Below, in pieces: positions 27,401 to 37,983 of a DNA stretch of 64,000 nt. A program made the position numbers and the translations under genes. The notes beneath the pieces are model-generated. The model worked only from the letters and a program-made list of their open reading frames with translations, searched no databases and was not told where the DNA came from. The stretch's first letter is position 1, and every line of letters starts with the position of its first letter. Source of the DNA: Verrucomicrobiota bacterium (GTDB taxonomy: Bacteria > Verrucomicrobiota > Verrucomicrobiia > Chthoniobacterales > Terrimicrobiaceae); NCBI GenBank assembly GCA_026398275.1, contig JAPLTF010000060.1, positions 1 to 64,000 of the forward strand. Reading direction: 5' to 3'.

Positions 27401-29024
27401 CTTGATCTCGCCGCCTCCGCACCATGATATTTACTCGATCGAGGATCTTGCGGAACTGATCCACGACCTCAAGAATGCCAACCGCCGCGCCCGCGTGTCG
27501 GTGAAACTCGTCTCGGAAGTCGGTGTCGGCACGATTGCCGCCGGCGTCGCCAAGGCGCATGCGGATGTCGTGCTCATCAGCGGATTTGACGGTGGAACCG
27601 GAGCATCCCCGCTCTCCAGCATCAAGCATGCGGGCATGCCATGGGAGCTCGGCCTTGCCGAAACCCACCAGACGCTCGTCCTCAACAACCTCCGCAGCCG
27701 GATTGCGGTCGAGACCGATGGCCAGCTCAAGACCGGTCGCGACGTGGCAATTGCCGCCTTGCTCGGTGCCGAGGAGTTTGGATTTGCGACCGCGCCGCTT
27801 GTGACGATCGGGTGCATCATGATGCGCGTCTGCCATCAGAATACCTGCCCGGTCGGCGTGGCCACACAGAACCCCGAGCTCCGCAAAAACTTTTCCGGCG
27901 ACCCCGCGCATACCGTGAATTTCATGCGCTTCGTCGCTTCCGAAATGCGCGAGATCATGGCAGCGCTCGGATTCCGCAAAGTCGAGGAGATGGTCGGCCG
28001 CACGGACAAGCTCGAGGCCCGAAAGGCGGTCGAGCACTGGAAGGCGAAGGGGCTCGATCTTTCCGCGATTCTGTATCAGCCGCCGGTCGGACCCGAGGTC
28101 GGCCGCTTCTGCCAGATGGAGCAGGATCACGGGCTCGCCAAATCGCTGGACGTCACCACGCTTCTCGACCTCTGCGCTCCGGCGATCGAGCGCGGGGAGA
28201 AAGTCCGTGGCACCGTGCAGGTCAAAAACGTCAATCGCGTGATCGGAACGATCGTCGGCAACGAGGTCACCCGCAAGCATGGTGTTGCCGGCCTGCCGGA
28301 CGAGACCATCCATCTTCATTTCCAGGGCAGTTCCGGGCAGAGCTTCGGGGCATTTGTCCCTGCGGGGATGACCCTGGAGCTCGAAGGCGACACGAACGAC
28401 TATCTGGGCAAGGGCCTCAGCGGGGGACGGATCATCCTGTATCCTCCGGTCGGGTCCACCTTCAAGGCCGAGGAGAACATCATCGCCGGAAACGTCGCGC
28501 TTTATGGCGCGACGGGCGGGGAGGTTTTCATTCGCGGCATGGCCGGGGAACGCTTCGGCGTTCGCAACTCCGGCGTCGATGCCGTTGTGGAATCGGTGGG
28601 CGATCACGGCTGCGAGTATATGACCGGAGGCCGGGTGATCATCATCGGCTCGACCGGGCGGAATTTTGCCGCGGGCATGTCCGGCGGGGTCGCCTACATC
28701 CTCGATGAGGCGGGCGACTTCGGCGCGAAGCGCTGCAACAAGGCGATGGTCGGCCTCGAAAAAATCGAGGATCCCGAGGAGGCGGCCACCGTGCAGGAAT
28801 TCATCCGCCGCCACGCGGAGCTGACCAACAGCCCGCGGGCCCGCGAGGTCCTGGCGGACTGGGACAGCTCGCTCAAGAAGTTCGTCAAGGTCATGCCGAA
28901 GGATTACAAGCGGGTGCTGGAATCGATCGCGCAGGCGCAGGCGGACGGACTGACCGGCGAGGAGGCGATCAACGCCGCTTTCGAGGCAAACTCGCGCGAC
29001 ACATCGCGCGTTGGAGGAAATTAA
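24414..29024 (+). CDS. gltB: Glutamate synthase, large subunit
   Basis: '[11 protein letters not shown]' class II amidotransferase N-terminus; central and FMN domains ('[16 protein letters not shown]', '[19 protein letters not shown]'); C-terminal GXGXG domain. Confidence 0.97.
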   Translation: MQTKTTRLTGPPPKQGLYDPAFEHDACGVGFLVNVRGEKSHAIVDDALTILRNLDHRGACGCEANTGDGAGILIQIPDKFFRRVCGETGIRLPELGNYGVGIVFLSPDDAVAKESQSIFEKLAAEQGLAVLGWRELPTDNSSLGATACASEPRMRQVFIERKPGCTDTLAFERQLYVIRKRASNAIRTAGIDPMWFVATLSSRTIVYKGMLMPEQVDAYFADLKDPDVESALALVHSRFSTNTFPSWDRSHPYRYIAHNGEINTLRGNINWMHARQALLSSELFGDDLPKTFPVINTDGSDSAMFDNCLELLTLSGRSLPHAVMMMIPEPWELHETMPDDKRAFYEFHSCLMEPWDGPASIAFTDGTIIGAVLDRNGLRPSRYWVTKDGLVIMASEAGVLPIAPERIEQKGRLQPGRMFLVDTAEGRIIADEEIKNGIARQHPYRQWLEENHVLLSSLPEPPHEHLPEHDTILQRQQAFGYTYEDQRVILGPMARDGVQPLGSMGTDTPLAVLSDRPVLLYNYFKQLFAQVTNPPIDPIREEIVTATVTMLGSEGNLLDPEPVSCRMIKLDCPIITNSELEQVRHVEQDGFHPVTLPILFDPSEGEKGLGSAMDKLCAAADAAIASGKNILILSDRGVRSTHVAIPALLAVSGLHHHLIREGTRTKVSLVIESGEPREVHHFALLIGYGASAINPYLAFESLDDMIRQGMLPGLDHKTAIKNFVKAAIKGVVKTMAKMGISTIQSYRGAQIFEAVGLHHSVIEKYFCWTPSRVEGADLNAIAAELLRRHERAFPPRGEVDPTLDAGGEYQWRKDGEEHLFNPETIHSLQKAVRTDDYGVYKKYAALVNDQDTKHFTLRGLLEFKDGSPVPIEEVESVESIMHRFKTGAMSYGSISKEAHETLAIAMNRVGGKSNTGEGGEDAERYTWTNEAGDSKNSAIKQVASGRFGVTAHYLTNAREIQIKMAQGAKPGEGGELPGKKVYPWVAKTRGTTPGVGLISPPPHHDIYSIEDLAELIHDLKNANRRARVSVKLVSEVGVGTIAAGVAKAHADVVLISGFDGGTGASPLSSIKHAGMPWELGLAETHQTLVLNNLRSRIAVETDGQLKTGRDVAIAALLGAEEFGFATAPLVTIGCIMMRVCHQNTCPVGVATQNPELRKNFSGDPAHTVNFMRFVASEMREIMAALGFRKVEEMVGRTDKLEARKAVEHWKAKGLDLSAILYQPPVGPEVGRFCQMEQDHGLAKSLDVTTLLDLCAPAIERGEKVRGTVQVKNVNRVIGTIVGNEVTRKHGVAGLPDETIHLHFQGSSGQSFGAFVPAGMTLELEGDTNDYLGKGLSGGRIILYPPVGSTFKAEENIIAGNVALYGATGGEVFIRGMAGERFGVRNSGVDAVVESVGDHGCEYMTGGRVIIIGSTGRNFAAGMSGGVAYILDEAGDFGAKRCNKAMVGLEKIEDPEEAATVQEFIRRHAELTNSPRAREVLADWDSSLKKFVKVMPKDYKRVLESIAQAQADGLTGEEAINAAFEANSRDTSRVGGN

Positions 29025-29026
29025 TT

Positions 29027-30520
29027 ATGGGAAAACCCACCGGATTCATCGAATACCTTCGCGAGCTCCCGGCCGATGCGCCGGCTCTCGACCGCCTCTC
29101 CAACTGGAACGAGTTCCACCTGCACATGCCGGAGGACAAGCTCCGCACCCAGGGCGCCCGCTGCATGGACTGCGGAATCCCGTTCTGCCATACGGGAAAG
29201 CTCATCAGCGGGATGGCGAGCGGCTGCCCGGTCAACAACCTCATCCCCGAGTGGAATGATCTTGTCTACCGCGGCCTCTGGCGAGAGGCGCTCGACCGCC
29301 TCCACAAGACGAACAACTTTCCGGAATTCACCGGCCGCGTCTGCCCCGCACCGTGCGAGGGATCCTGCACGCTCGGAATCATCAACCCGCCGGTTGCGAT
29401 CAAGACGATCGAGTGCGCGATTGTTGACAAGGGCTGGGAGGAAGGCTGGATCACACCGAATCCGCCGGATGCCCGCACGGGCAAAACCGTCGCCGTCATC
29501 GGATCCGGCCCCGCAGGCCTGGCCTGCGCCGACCAGCTGAACAAGGCCGGGCATACGGTTACGGTCTTTGAGCGAGCGGATCGCATCGGCGGCCTCCTGC
29601 TCTACGGAATTCCGAACATGAAGCTCGACAAGCGGAAGGTCGTCGAGCGGCGGGTCCGGCTCATGGAGGCCGAGGGCGTCACGTTCACGACCGGCGTCGA
29701 AGTCGGAAAAAACCTCGCCGCCGAGCGGTTGTTGGAAGATTTTTCAGCAGTCGTGCTGTGCACCGGCGCGACCAAGCCGCGCGATCTCCCGATTCCGGGA
29801 CGCGAGATTCCGGGAGTTCATTTCGCGATGGATTTCCTCACCGAAAACACCCGGTTTCTCCTCGATCACGGGTTCACAAATGGCTCGAAGCCGCCGATTT
29901 TTGCCGGAGGAAAAAATGTCGTCGTCATCGGTGGCGGCGACACCGGCACCGACTGCGTGGGCACGTCGCTCCGCCATGGCTGCACCTCCGTCAACCAGCT
30001 GGAAATCCTTCCGAAGCCGCCGATGGAGCGCGCGAAGGACAACCCCTGGCCGGAGTGGCCGAAGGTTTACAAGATGGACTACGGCCAGGAGGAAGCCGCC
30101 GCCAAACAGGGTGGGGATCCCCGCCAGTATGAGGTCACGGCCAAGCGGTTTATCGCCGGCCCGGATGGCAATCTCAGCAGCATCGAGATCACGAACATCA
30201 GCTGGGAGAAAGACAACCAGGGCCGCTTCGTTCCCAACGAGGTCGAGGGCACGACGCGGGTCATCCCTGCCGAACTCGCTCTACTCGCCATGGGATTCCT
30301 TGGGCCGGAAGACCAGCTCATCGCTGCGCTCGGAATCGAGCGCGACCCCCGCAGCAACGCAAAGGCCGAGCACGGGAAATACACGACCAACATCCCGAAC
30401 GTCTTCGCCGCAGGCGACTGCCGCCGCGGCCAGTCGCTCGTCGTGTGGGCGATCAACGAAGGCCGCGGCGCCGCCCGCGAGGTGGACCGCCACCTCATGG
30501 GCTCGACCCAGCTGCCCTGA
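29027..30520 (+). CDS. gltD: Glutamate synthase, small subunit
   Basis: '[11 protein letters not shown]', '[15 protein letters not shown]', '[17 protein letters not shown]', '[16 protein letters not shown]'. Confidence 0.97.
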   Translation: MGKPTGFIEYLRELPADAPALDRLSNWNEFHLHMPEDKLRTQGARCMDCGIPFCHTGKLISGMASGCPVNNLIPEWNDLVYRGLWREALDRLHKTNNFPEFTGRVCPAPCEGSCTLGIINPPVAIKTIECAIVDKGWEEGWITPNPPDARTGKTVAVIGSGPAGLACADQLNKAGHTVTVFERADRIGGLLLYGIPNMKLDKRKVVERRVRLMEAEGVTFTTGVEVGKNLAAERLLEDFSAVVLCTGATKPRDLPIPGREIPGVHFAMDFLTENTRFLLDHGFTNGSKPPIFAGGKNVVVIGGGDTGTDCVGTSLRHGCTSVNQLEILPKPPMERAKDNPWPEWPKVYKMDYGQEEAAAKQGGDPRQYEVTAKRFIAGPDGNLSSIEITNISWEKDNQGRFVPNEVEGTTRVIPAELALLAMGFLGPEDQLIAALGIERDPRSNAKAEHGKYTTNIPNVFAAGDCRRGQSLVVWAINEGRGAAREVDRHLMGSTQLP

Positions 30521-30525
30521 GGCGC

Positions 30526-31212
30526 TTACTTCTTCGAAACCATGATGTCGGGGGCGACCTCTCCGATGAATGCCTTCAGCGATTCGAGCGTCTGCTCCTG
30601 GTTTTTTCCGCCTGGAACAAAGCCGTCGAGGACGGGGGCGCTCACGATCACGTAGGCCCACCGGTGGCTGATCCCGTGGACCACGCGGTCCCAGTCGGTG
30701 TGGAGGATCCGATACCAATGGTGCGGGGTCGTGATGTCTTTTCCGATGAACCAATAGAGGAACAGGCTGGTCAGTTCCTTGCGAACGCCGGGCTGGACTT
30801 CGACCGGGCGCGAGATCACGAGCTTCATCACCTCGAGCGTGCGTCCGTCATCCAGCTTGACCGGGATGACCTGACTGGTCTTCTTCGTCCACCCCTGGGC
30901 GGGCAGGCAGGTTTCCGGGCGGTGGATGCTGCGCTTTTCCCCGCCGGAGAGAACGACCTGGCAGTTGATCTGCTCGCCGCCAAAACTCGTGTAGAGCATT
31001 TTTGCAAATTCGGTGTCGGTCGGAAGGATTACCTTCTCCGATTCCGAGACGTCAGCCGGCTTTCCGGTGAACGAACCGACGTGCTCGGGCAGGGTCAGGT
31101 TGACCCCGCTCTCCATGTTGATCGTCGCGTTGGGATTCTGGCGGCACAGAAAATAGACGACGACGGCAAGCGCGAGGAAAATGCCGCTGCGGACAAAGAG
31201 TTTAGTATTCAT
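30526..31212 (-). CDS. EpsI family exosortase-associated protein
   Basis: 'SIHRPETCLPAQGWT' and 'LFLYWFIGKDITTPHHWYRI'; overlaps the exosortase gene. Confidence 0.85.
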   Translation of the reverse strand: MNTKLFVRSGIFLALAVVVYFLCRQNPNATINMESGVNLTLPEHVGSFTGKPADVSESEKVILPTDTEFAKMLYTSFGGEQINCQVVLSGGEKRSIHRPETCLPAQGWTKKTSQVIPVKLDDGRTLEVMKLVISRPVEVQPGVRKELTSLFLYWFIGKDITTPHHWYRILHTDWDRVVHGISHRWAYVIVSAPVLDGFVPGGKNQEQTLESLKAFIGEVAPDIMVSKK

Positions 31213-32230
31213 CTTGGCGGCGTTTGCGCGGGCCGGCTGGTGATTCGGATGGTTGCGCGGGAGGAGGGGGAGGGGGGCGGTTGAAGCGATCCCTGAGCGA
31301 GGAGAAGTCGGCGTTGATCAGCCAGCCGATGCCGAGCATCCCGGCCAGGGCGACGGCAAAAACCACGTATCCGGCCATCATGTGGAAAAACGTCGGTTTC
31401 TCCAAGGTCCCGATCGCGATCTCGGGTCCCATCGCGATCGTCCCGACGGTGAGCATGACGATGCGGGCCAGGTTTCCGGCAATCGCGAGCGGGATCGAGC
31501 TGAGGAAAAGCACGATCTTGCGCCAGGCTCCCTGCTGCGTGAAGTAGCCATAAAGCGCGCTTACCATCATCAGGGCGAACAGGGACCGGATTCCGCTGCA
31601 GGGGTCGGCGACATCGACCGAGAACCGCGCCCCGGCCCGCAGCCCGGCGAGTTGATCGGGCGCCGAGAGGATGGCGGTCCCGCTTTTGATGCATCCGATG
31701 CCGACCAAATTCAGCACATGGACGCTGGCCTCGGACATCACCATGCGCAGCGGAAATGCGATCAGGTTGTCGAGGAATGTGAGCGGATACATGAAAACCA
31801 GAAACGCCCACGGAATGAAGAGCGCCTTCGCCCATTTCCAGCCGAGGAGCCAGAGGATCAGGCCGCCGGTGAGAATTTGAAAGCTCGCGTAGGCGATGAA
31901 AATGTTGTCGGCGCGATACCCGACCCAATACACAAAAAGCCCGAAAACCACCATGGCGAGCCCGGTCCAGGATTTCGTAAACGGGGCGTCGGGAAGGCTC
32001 TTGCGCTCGAACCAGACCATTCCCACAACAGCAAACGGGACCAGATAGCAATGCTGCCAGTCCTCCCCCTGCCAGAGCACATTGGCAAAATGCAGGACCG
32101 TGACCATGTGGGATCCGTAGCCGTAGGCGTAGGGATTCCATACATACAGGAGCCAGAGGGCAGCGATTGCACAAACGCCTGCGACCAAAACTTCGATCTG
32201 GCGTTCGCGGTTGGATTCCGGTGTGGTCAC
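31202..32230 (-). CDS. Exosortase (PEP-CTERM-type transpeptidase)
   Basis: Multi-TM; catalytic-type 'VADPCSGIRSLFALM' Cys, 'GNLARIVML' Arg, 'HMMAGYVVF' His. Confidence 0.92.
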   Translation of the reverse strand: MTTPESNRERQIEVLVAGVCAIAALWLLYVWNPYAYGYGSHMVTVLHFANVLWQGEDWQHCYLVPFAVVGMVWFERKSLPDAPFTKSWTGLAMVVFGLFVYWVGYRADNIFIAYASFQILTGGLILWLLGWKWAKALFIPWAFLVFMYPLTFLDNLIAFPLRMVMSEASVHVLNLVGIGCIKSGTAILSAPDQLAGLRAGARFSVDVADPCSGIRSLFALMMVSALYGYFTQQGAWRKIVLFLSSIPLAIAGNLARIVMLTVGTIAMGPEIAIGTLEKPTFFHMMAGYVVFAVALAGMLGIGWLINADFSSLRDRFNRPPPPPPAQPSESPAGPRKRRQDEY

Positions 32231-32237
32231 TTGGTGC

Positions 32238-33293
32238 TTACTTGGTTGGTTTGAGCAAAGGGTCCGCGAACATAGCAGAGAGTTTCTCCTCTACCAAGTG
32301 GATTGAAACACTTTCCAGGCAAACCAGGGACGGCATGGCGCACCGGTCGACACATGGGCGGAATGGGCAGGCGTCTGTGGAAATCGCAAGGTGGGCGTTG
32401 CCGAATGGCGCAAACCAGGCGGGATCGCCGGATCCGAAGATCGTCGCCACAGGAACCCCCACTGCCGCCGCCAGGTGTGAGGCGAGGGAGTCATTGCACA
32501 GGGCACCATCCGCCTTCGCAAGGAGGGCTGCGAGGGACGGGATGGATTCCGTCTCAAAGATCCTCTGCCAGGGGTTGATTGGCTCCAGGCATTGATTGCC
32601 GGGTGGCTTGATGATGGCCACAGAAAACCCCTTGTCGGAAAGGTATCCTTTCAGAAGTTCCTGAAATCGCCCGATGTCCCAGCGCTTTCCCGGCAACCTT
32701 CCGCCGGGGTGAAGAGCGAGGATTTTTTTTCCGGCCGCGCGCGATTCCTGAACAAACTTCTCCGCTGTGGATTCGACCGCAGGGAGAGGGAGCCACGGGA
32801 AGGAGTAATCCGGCTCAAAGCCCAGGGCGGATGCGATCTGAGCCCAGCTTTCGCCGTGCGTTTGCCCGACGCGGGCGCGGTCAAGCGGTTCGGTAAGGAG
32901 GGGGAAGGGGATCGAAAGAACGCGCTCAGCAAGCTGCCCGGCAACCAGCCTCCGCTTCCGCCAGGGTCTCGCGGCACCGTAAAAATTCTCCGCAGCCACA
33001 CGGAACCCGACCCTGCGACCCGCACCGGTCCGCCGCATCGCAAGGTGCGCGCGCGAATCCGGCCAGACGCATGCGGCGATGTCACTGCTCCCGAGCATGG
33101 GCAGGCCGGAAAAACTCCAGTGTTCAGATGGAACAACCTCGAGGCCGGGAAGCGAGTCTCTGAGAAGCCCTGCTGCCCCTGGCTGGCAGAAAACAGTTGT
33201 CTCAAAAATCTTCGAGGCCGCCCTGAGAAACGGCAGCGCGATGACCGCATCCCCCAGGTGGTGCATTTCAAAAATGGCCAGGCGGGTTTTCAT
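32238..33293 (-). CDS. Glycosyltransferase family 9 (heptosyltransferase-like)
   Basis: 'LAIFEMHHLGDAVIALPFLRAA', 'LALHPGGRLPGKRW', 'CNDSLASHLAAAVGVPVATIFGSGDPAWFAP'. Confidence 0.85.
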   Translation of the reverse strand: MKTRLAIFEMHHLGDAVIALPFLRAASKIFETTVFCQPGAAGLLRDSLPGLEVVPSEHWSFSGLPMLGSSDIAACVWPDSRAHLAMRRTGAGRRVGFRVAAENFYGAARPWRKRRLVAGQLAERVLSIPFPLLTEPLDRARVGQTHGESWAQIASALGFEPDYSFPWLPLPAVESTAEKFVQESRAAGKKILALHPGGRLPGKRWDIGRFQELLKGYLSDKGFSVAIIKPPGNQCLEPINPWQRIFETESIPSLAALLAKADGALCNDSLASHLAAAVGVPVATIFGSGDPAWFAPFGNAHLAISTDACPFRPCVDRCAMPSLVCLESVSIHLVEEKLSAMFADPLLKPTK

Positions 33294-34066
33294 GGCTTCC
33301 TGGATTTGGCAATCCGCGCGAAAAGAAGCCGCTTGATCCGGTAGTAGTGGCATCCGGCGGTCCTCATCCAGAGCGCATCCCGAAGCGGCCGCCAGTAAAT
33401 CCCATACCTGGCCTGCATCATCCGGGCCTCGTCCCACGCCTCGGGCAACCGGGTCCATGTCTTGGCATCGGAATGCAGGCGGCTGCAGGCCAAAGGAACC
33501 GCGACATATTTCCATTTGGTTCCGCCGGAGATCCGCAGCCAGAACTCGTGGTCCATGCAGAACTTCAGCGAAGCGTCGAAGATGCCGAATTTCTCGAAGA
33601 CCGAACGCCTCAAAAACACTGCGGGCTGGAGGAGGAAGTTGCCGCGCTTCAGTCGGTCCCGGGAAAATGCGCCCGCGACCTTTTTGCGCTTCCACCCGGA
33701 CTCCAGAAAATATGCGTCCCCGTAAACCACATCCGCTGCGGGATCGTCTTCGAACGCGCGCAGCGCCACCCTCAGTGCCTCCGGTTCGAGCAGATCGTCT
33801 GCGCACAGATAGGAAACGATATCACCGGACACCTGTTGCAGCCCTTTGTTGATCGCATCGGTCTGGCCATCGTCTTTTCCGGAGGTCCACCGCGCGCCGC
33901 TCTGGCTGCCGAGGATCTGGAGGGTTTGATCCGTGCTTCCGCCATCCATGATCAGGTGCTCGACCGGGATCCCAGCCGCCGTGGCTGCGGCTTGCACGGA
34001 ATCCAGACACTCCTTGAGGAATGCGCCTTGATTCAGTGAGGGCGTGACGATGGAGACGGTTGGCAT
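33290..34066 (-). CDS. GT2-family glycosyltransferase
   Basis: 'VSIVTPSLNQGAFLKECLDSV...EHLIMDGGSTDQTLQIL...SYLCADDLLEPEAL'. Confidence 0.9.
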   Translation of the reverse strand: MPTVSIVTPSLNQGAFLKECLDSVQAAATAAGIPVEHLIMDGGSTDQTLQILGSQSGARWTSGKDDGQTDAINKGLQQVSGDIVSYLCADDLLEPEALRVALRAFEDDPAADVVYGDAYFLESGWKRKKVAGAFSRDRLKRGNFLLQPAVFLRRSVFEKFGIFDASLKFCMDHEFWLRISGGTKWKYVAVPLACSRLHSDAKTWTRLPEAWDEARMMQARYGIYWRPLRDALWMRTAGCHYYRIKRLLFARIAKSRKP

Positions 34067-35952
34067 GATTGCAGTTCCGGCGGGAGAAGGTCGTCAAACA
34101 TCCGGCGGTATTTGGCCATGACGACGTCCCAGCTGAATGTATCTTTTGCCCTGGCCAGCGCAAGGCGGCCCAGCTGGTCGCACCGGGCGGGATTGGCGGA
34201 GAGGAGTTCGATTTTTTCTGCCAGCGAGGAGACCGGGTTGGCGGGGTCGAATGGCTCGGCGGCATCTCCCAGAACCTCGCGGGTCGCCGGGCTGTCCTTG
34301 AACAGGATCGCCTTGCCCATCCCCATCTGGTCGAGCAGCACCAGGCGGGTCGCCTCGATCGCCGCCGGCATCACAAAAAACAGCGCGTTCTGGCTCAGCT
34401 CGACATAAGCATCACCGAAGCGGGCCCCGGTAAAGACCACGCGATCGTCGGCCAGGTCGCGTAGTTTCTTGTAGTAGGCCGTCTCATAGCTTTGCGAGCC
34501 GGTGATGACGAGCTTCAGCGGGCCGCGATATTCTTTCCACGCCTCCAGCAAAAGGTCTGCCTCGTTCTCGGGCGTGAGCCGCGAGACATGCAGGACATAG
34601 CCCCGGGGGGAGAGCCCCCACTTCTCCAGTTCGCCGGCGTGGACGGGTGTCGTGCGGAACTGGCAGCCGTAGTTGATGTAGTCCGGCCTCACTCTGTAAT
34701 CGCGCACATACCTGGTGACGATCTCCTGGTTGTCGGCGATCAGGCGGTCGCCGAGCCGCGTCGCCCACAGCTCGCTCAGCTTCAGCCATTGCCGGGCGAA
34801 CGTCCCCCATTTTGCCCGGCGGAAATCCGCCCCGTCCACGTTGATGACAACCTTGAGGCCGAGTCTTTTCAAAAATGCTGCGAGGATCGAATTGCCGACT
34901 CCGCAAAGGTAGATCAGATCGTATCGCCGGAATATCGCATCCAGCGCGCTGAGCGTCGTGTGGACAATCGTATCCAGGCTCTTTGTGGGAATCGTCGGCA
35001 GCGTGATGAGCCGCATCCCCTTGTGGACATGGTCCGCCACGACGTAGCGCGGGAAGCGGTTGTAGACCGTGACATCATAGCCTGCGGAGACGAGGCGGCT
35101 TCCAAGTTCTTCGACAACGACCTCGAATCCCGAGTAGCGCGCCGGCACGCCGCGCGATCCAAGAAATGCGATCCGGGTGCGGCGCTTTGCAGCTCCCGCC
35201 GCTGGAGTCCCGAGAAGCCCGTCCCGGCACAGATAGTAGAGAAACAGGCTGTTGAATTTGATATATCGCGGAAACAGCCGCTTCGGCTCCTGGGAGAGCC
35301 GGTAGAGCCAGGTGAGGCCGGCCTGCTGCATCCACGGCGGCGCAAACGGCCGGCTTCCGGCAAGGAGCTCAAAGGCATCGCCGACGGCAAAAAACACTCC
35401 CCGCTTGTGCCTTGGCAGATTTTTTAAAATCCAGCGCTCCTGCCGCTCGCCCCCGAGTGCAACCCAGATGAAATCCGCCCCGCTCGCTGCGATCGTGTCT
35501 GCAAATGCCCGCTCATCCTCCTCGCTCCACTTGCGATAGGGCGGCGAAAATGTTCCTGCGATCTCCAGCCCCGGCTGAATCTCCAGCGCCGCGGCCTTCA
35601 GGCGGCTGAGGCAATCCTCGCTGCCGCCAAAGAAAAAATGCTTATACGGCCGTGGCGTATGCCGCAGGACATGCCGCATGAAATACGGTCCGTAGACCCG
35701 GTCCTTCAAGCCCGCCCCGGCACGGTTCAGCTGCCACACGAGCGGATACCCGTCCGGAAGCACCAGATCGAACCGCCGGATCACCTGGCCGAACGACGGA
35801 TCCCTCCTGGCGAGCGCGATGATATGCGTGTTGCTGGCAGCGACGGCCGCCGGCGCTGCCAGGGCCGCCAGCCGCTTCACCTCGTCCAGCCCGGAATCGT
35901 AAGTGGCACAATGAACCGGTGTGCCAAGGATCGGGTGACTGCTCAGGTGCAT
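34033..35952 (-). CDS. WecG/TagA/CpsF-family (GT26) domain fused to a DUF1972/GT4-like glycosyltransferase
   Basis: N-terminal 'TPVHCATYDSGLDEV...LPDGYPLVWQLNRAGA...WVALGGERQERWI'; C-terminal 'IAFLGSRGVPARYSGFEVVVEELGSRL...YVLHVSRLTPENEADLLLEAW'. Confidence 0.85.
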   Translation of the reverse strand: MHLSSHPILGTPVHCATYDSGLDEVKRLAALAAPAAVAASNTHIIALARRDPSFGQVIRRFDLVLPDGYPLVWQLNRAGAGLKDRVYGPYFMRHVLRHTPRPYKHFFFGGSEDCLSRLKAAALEIQPGLEIAGTFSPPYRKWSEEDERAFADTIAASGADFIWVALGGERQERWILKNLPRHKRGVFFAVGDAFELLAGSRPFAPPWMQQAGLTWLYRLSQEPKRLFPRYIKFNSLFLYYLCRDGLLGTPAAGAAKRRTRIAFLGSRGVPARYSGFEVVVEELGSRLVSAGYDVTVYNRFPRYVVADHVHKGMRLITLPTIPTKSLDTIVHTTLSALDAIFRRYDLIYLCGVGNSILAAFLKRLGLKVVINVDGADFRRAKWGTFARQWLKLSELWATRLGDRLIADNQEIVTRYVRDYRVRPDYINYGCQFRTTPVHAGELEKWGLSPRGYVLHVSRLTPENEADLLLEAWKEYRGPLKLVITGSQSYETAYYKKLRDLADDRVVFTGARFGDAYVELSQNALFFVMPAAIEATRLVLLDQMGMGKAILFKDSPATREVLGDAAEPFDPANPVSSLAEKIELLSANPARCDQLGRLALARAKDTFSWDVVMAKYRRMFDDLLPPELQSCQPSPSSRPH

Positions 35953-35983
35953 GTGGAGAGAAACAAGCGGATGGGAGTGGAAG

Positions 35984-36913
35984 TCAACGCCCGAGTTCGC
36001 GGCGGGCGATTCGCTCGCGCAGCGCAACCCCGGATTCGTGTCCGGCCGGATGTCCCCGCAGAGCTCCATGGTAAAAGCACGCGGCCGCATCCCGGACTGC
36101 GGACGCCTTCATCCCGTGCGATCGAAAAAACCGCCTGTAGTTTCCGGGGAGATACCGCCACATGTGCGCGCTGTGCGGGGAGTGGAAGGAAAGATACGAA
36201 AGGTTTTGGAGCAGGGAGCAGAACTTCCGGTAATCCGACCGCTTCGCGCCGGCCTCGTCTGCCGGCTCCGGCGGAAGATGGGGCACCGCCGCCAGGCAGG
36301 TAAATACCCCGCGCCCCCCGGCTGCCAGCCTCATCGAAAATTCCAGATCCTCACCAAGCATCCAGAAATCCTTCCGGTGCATCCCCGCCTCGTTAATCGC
36401 CGCGCTCTCGACAAGGAGGCAGGCGCCGGTTGCCCAGCAGAACGGATGTGCGCCGGGACCCAGCAAGCGGAGCGCGTCGGCAGGGGTTTGCGCCTCACGG
36501 ATCTTTTTCCGATCCGCTTTCGAAACCGGTTCCGGAAATCCCCACAGCTTCCCGCCGGCGTCCTCCAGCAGCGGACAGATGGCGGCCGCCCCCTGCTTTT
36601 CACGGATCAGAATCCCGAGCGTATCCGGCGGGATCACGACATCGTCATCCAGATACCAGACATCGGTTTTTCCGAAAACCTCCTGTGCGATCCGCGTCCC
36701 GTTTGCCCAGCCCGCCCCCGGTCCGGGATTCGACATGTCCTGGAGGATCCGCACGGGATATGAGCGCCGGGCGGCTTCTTCAGTCACCGTTCCCGCATGG
36801 TCCATCACCACGCAGCCGTGAAGCGGCACGGAGGATTTTTCCAGGCTGGTGAGCAGCCGATCCAACTCGCGCTCGCGCCGCCAGGTCACAACAACGGCCA
36901 CCACCCTGCTCAT
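35984..36913 (-). CDS. GT2-family glycosyltransferase (GlfT/rhamnosyltransferase-like)
   Basis: 'VVAVVVTWRRERELDRLLTSL...DMSNPGPGAGWANG...VWYLDDDVVIPPDTL'. Confidence 0.85.
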   Translation of the reverse strand: MSRVVAVVVTWRRERELDRLLTSLEKSSVPLHGCVVMDHAGTVTEEAARRSYPVRILQDMSNPGPGAGWANGTRIAQEVFGKTDVWYLDDDVVIPPDTLGILIREKQGAAAICPLLEDAGGKLWGFPEPVSKADRKKIREAQTPADALRLLGPGAHPFCWATGACLLVESAAINEAGMHRKDFWMLGEDLEFSMRLAAGGRGVFTCLAAVPHLPPEPADEAGAKRSDYRKFCSLLQNLSYLSFHSPHSAHMWRYLPGNYRRFFRSHGMKASAVRDAAACFYHGALRGHPAGHESGVALRERIARRELGR

Positions 36914-37779
36914 GCGCGCTTCCAGGCGTGCAGGGTTCTTTCGAGGGATTCGTGCACCTCCGGCATCCGGATTCCCTGCGCGGCCAGCTTTCCAGGATCA
37001 AGGACGCAGCTCGCCCGGTAAACCCGGCCGGGATGGGCCAAAAATTCGTTCTCGTCCGTGAAATATTGAAACTCCTTCCGGCAGATCCCGTGCCGCCTCA
37101 AGGCCTCCGCCACCTCGCTCGTCAGGATCGAGCCGGGGTTGGTCGCGTTGTAGACCCCGTCCGGAATCCGCTCCTGCAGGGACTGGACGGTCGCCGCAGC
37201 AAACTCCTCAAGCTGGGAAATCGAATTCCGCACCTCGAGCAGGCGGTCGTATCGCATCAGCTTCGTCAGGTAGTTCCGCTCGTTGTCCACCGCGTTGAAC
37301 GGAATCCGCGGCCTCCAGATGATCACCCCCGGCGCATCCCGCAGCAACTTTTCCGCCATCCATTTCGTCTGCGCATACCATCCGGCGCGGGGGTCGGATA
37401 TCGCGAACTGCGGCTCCTCGTCCTCGGTGAATCCCGCCCCGTCCGCATTCGCGCCGTTGAAGATGCACCCCGAGGAAACATGCCCCCAGCGGATTCCGAG
37501 CCCGCCCAGCACATCGGCCAGCACTCCCGGAACGACGGTATTCGCCTGCAGGCAGCGCCACTTCTCGATCTCGGTCCCGTCAATGTTCGGCCGGCCGGTG
37601 AACCCCACCGCATTGATCACAAATTCGGGCTTCTTGTCCGCGAACCACGCCGACACCGCATCCCTGGACGTCAGGTCCAGATCGCTGTGCGAGGGCGAAA
37701 AAAATGCCGCGCCCAGCTGCCGAAGCCTCCAGGCTATCGAGCTTCCGACATAGCCGCTGGCGCCAAGCAGAACGATCAT
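36910..37779 (-). CDS. NAD-dependent epimerase/reductase (SDR, RmlD-like)
   Basis: Met at 37779: 'MIVLLGASGYVGSSIAWRLRQL'; 'FVINAVGFTGRPNIDGTE'; 'WYAQTKWMAEKLL'. Confidence 0.88.
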   Translation of the reverse strand: MIVLLGASGYVGSSIAWRLRQLGAAFFSPSHSDLDLTSRDAVSAWFADKKPEFVINAVGFTGRPNIDGTEIEKWRCLQANTVVPGVLADVLGGLGIRWGHVSSGCIFNGANADGAGFTEDEEPQFAISDPRAGWYAQTKWMAEKLLRDAPGVIIWRPRIPFNAVDNERNYLTKLMRYDRLLEVRNSISQLEEFAAATVQSLQERIPDGVYNATNPGSILTSEVAEALRRHGICRKEFQYFTDENEFLAHPGRVYRASCVLDPGKLAAQGIRMPEVHESLERTLHAWKRA

Positions 37780-37983
37780 CCCGCACTTGCTATCAGCATC
37801 ATCCCGACGTTGCCAGATTTTGTCGCTCCAGCGGATGCCCCGGATTTCCCGCCCACCCGCGTCGGAGGAAGAAAATACGCCAACCACGCCTCGACACGGC
37901 AGGTTCTCCAAGCTAGGCTCCCGCCGATCCATGGTCAAAACACTGAACGAAACGGGCAGAACGGCTTTGCAGGGACTCAACCT

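Noticed and set aside
27213-28814. 533-aa minus-strand ORF
   Set aside because: Antisense to the gltB 3' half; shadow ORF.
36928-37983. 5' two-thirds of a 594-aa plus-strand ORF
   Set aside because: Antisense to the SDR gene; only the part from about 37984 encodes a methyltransferase, so the ORF was trimmed.
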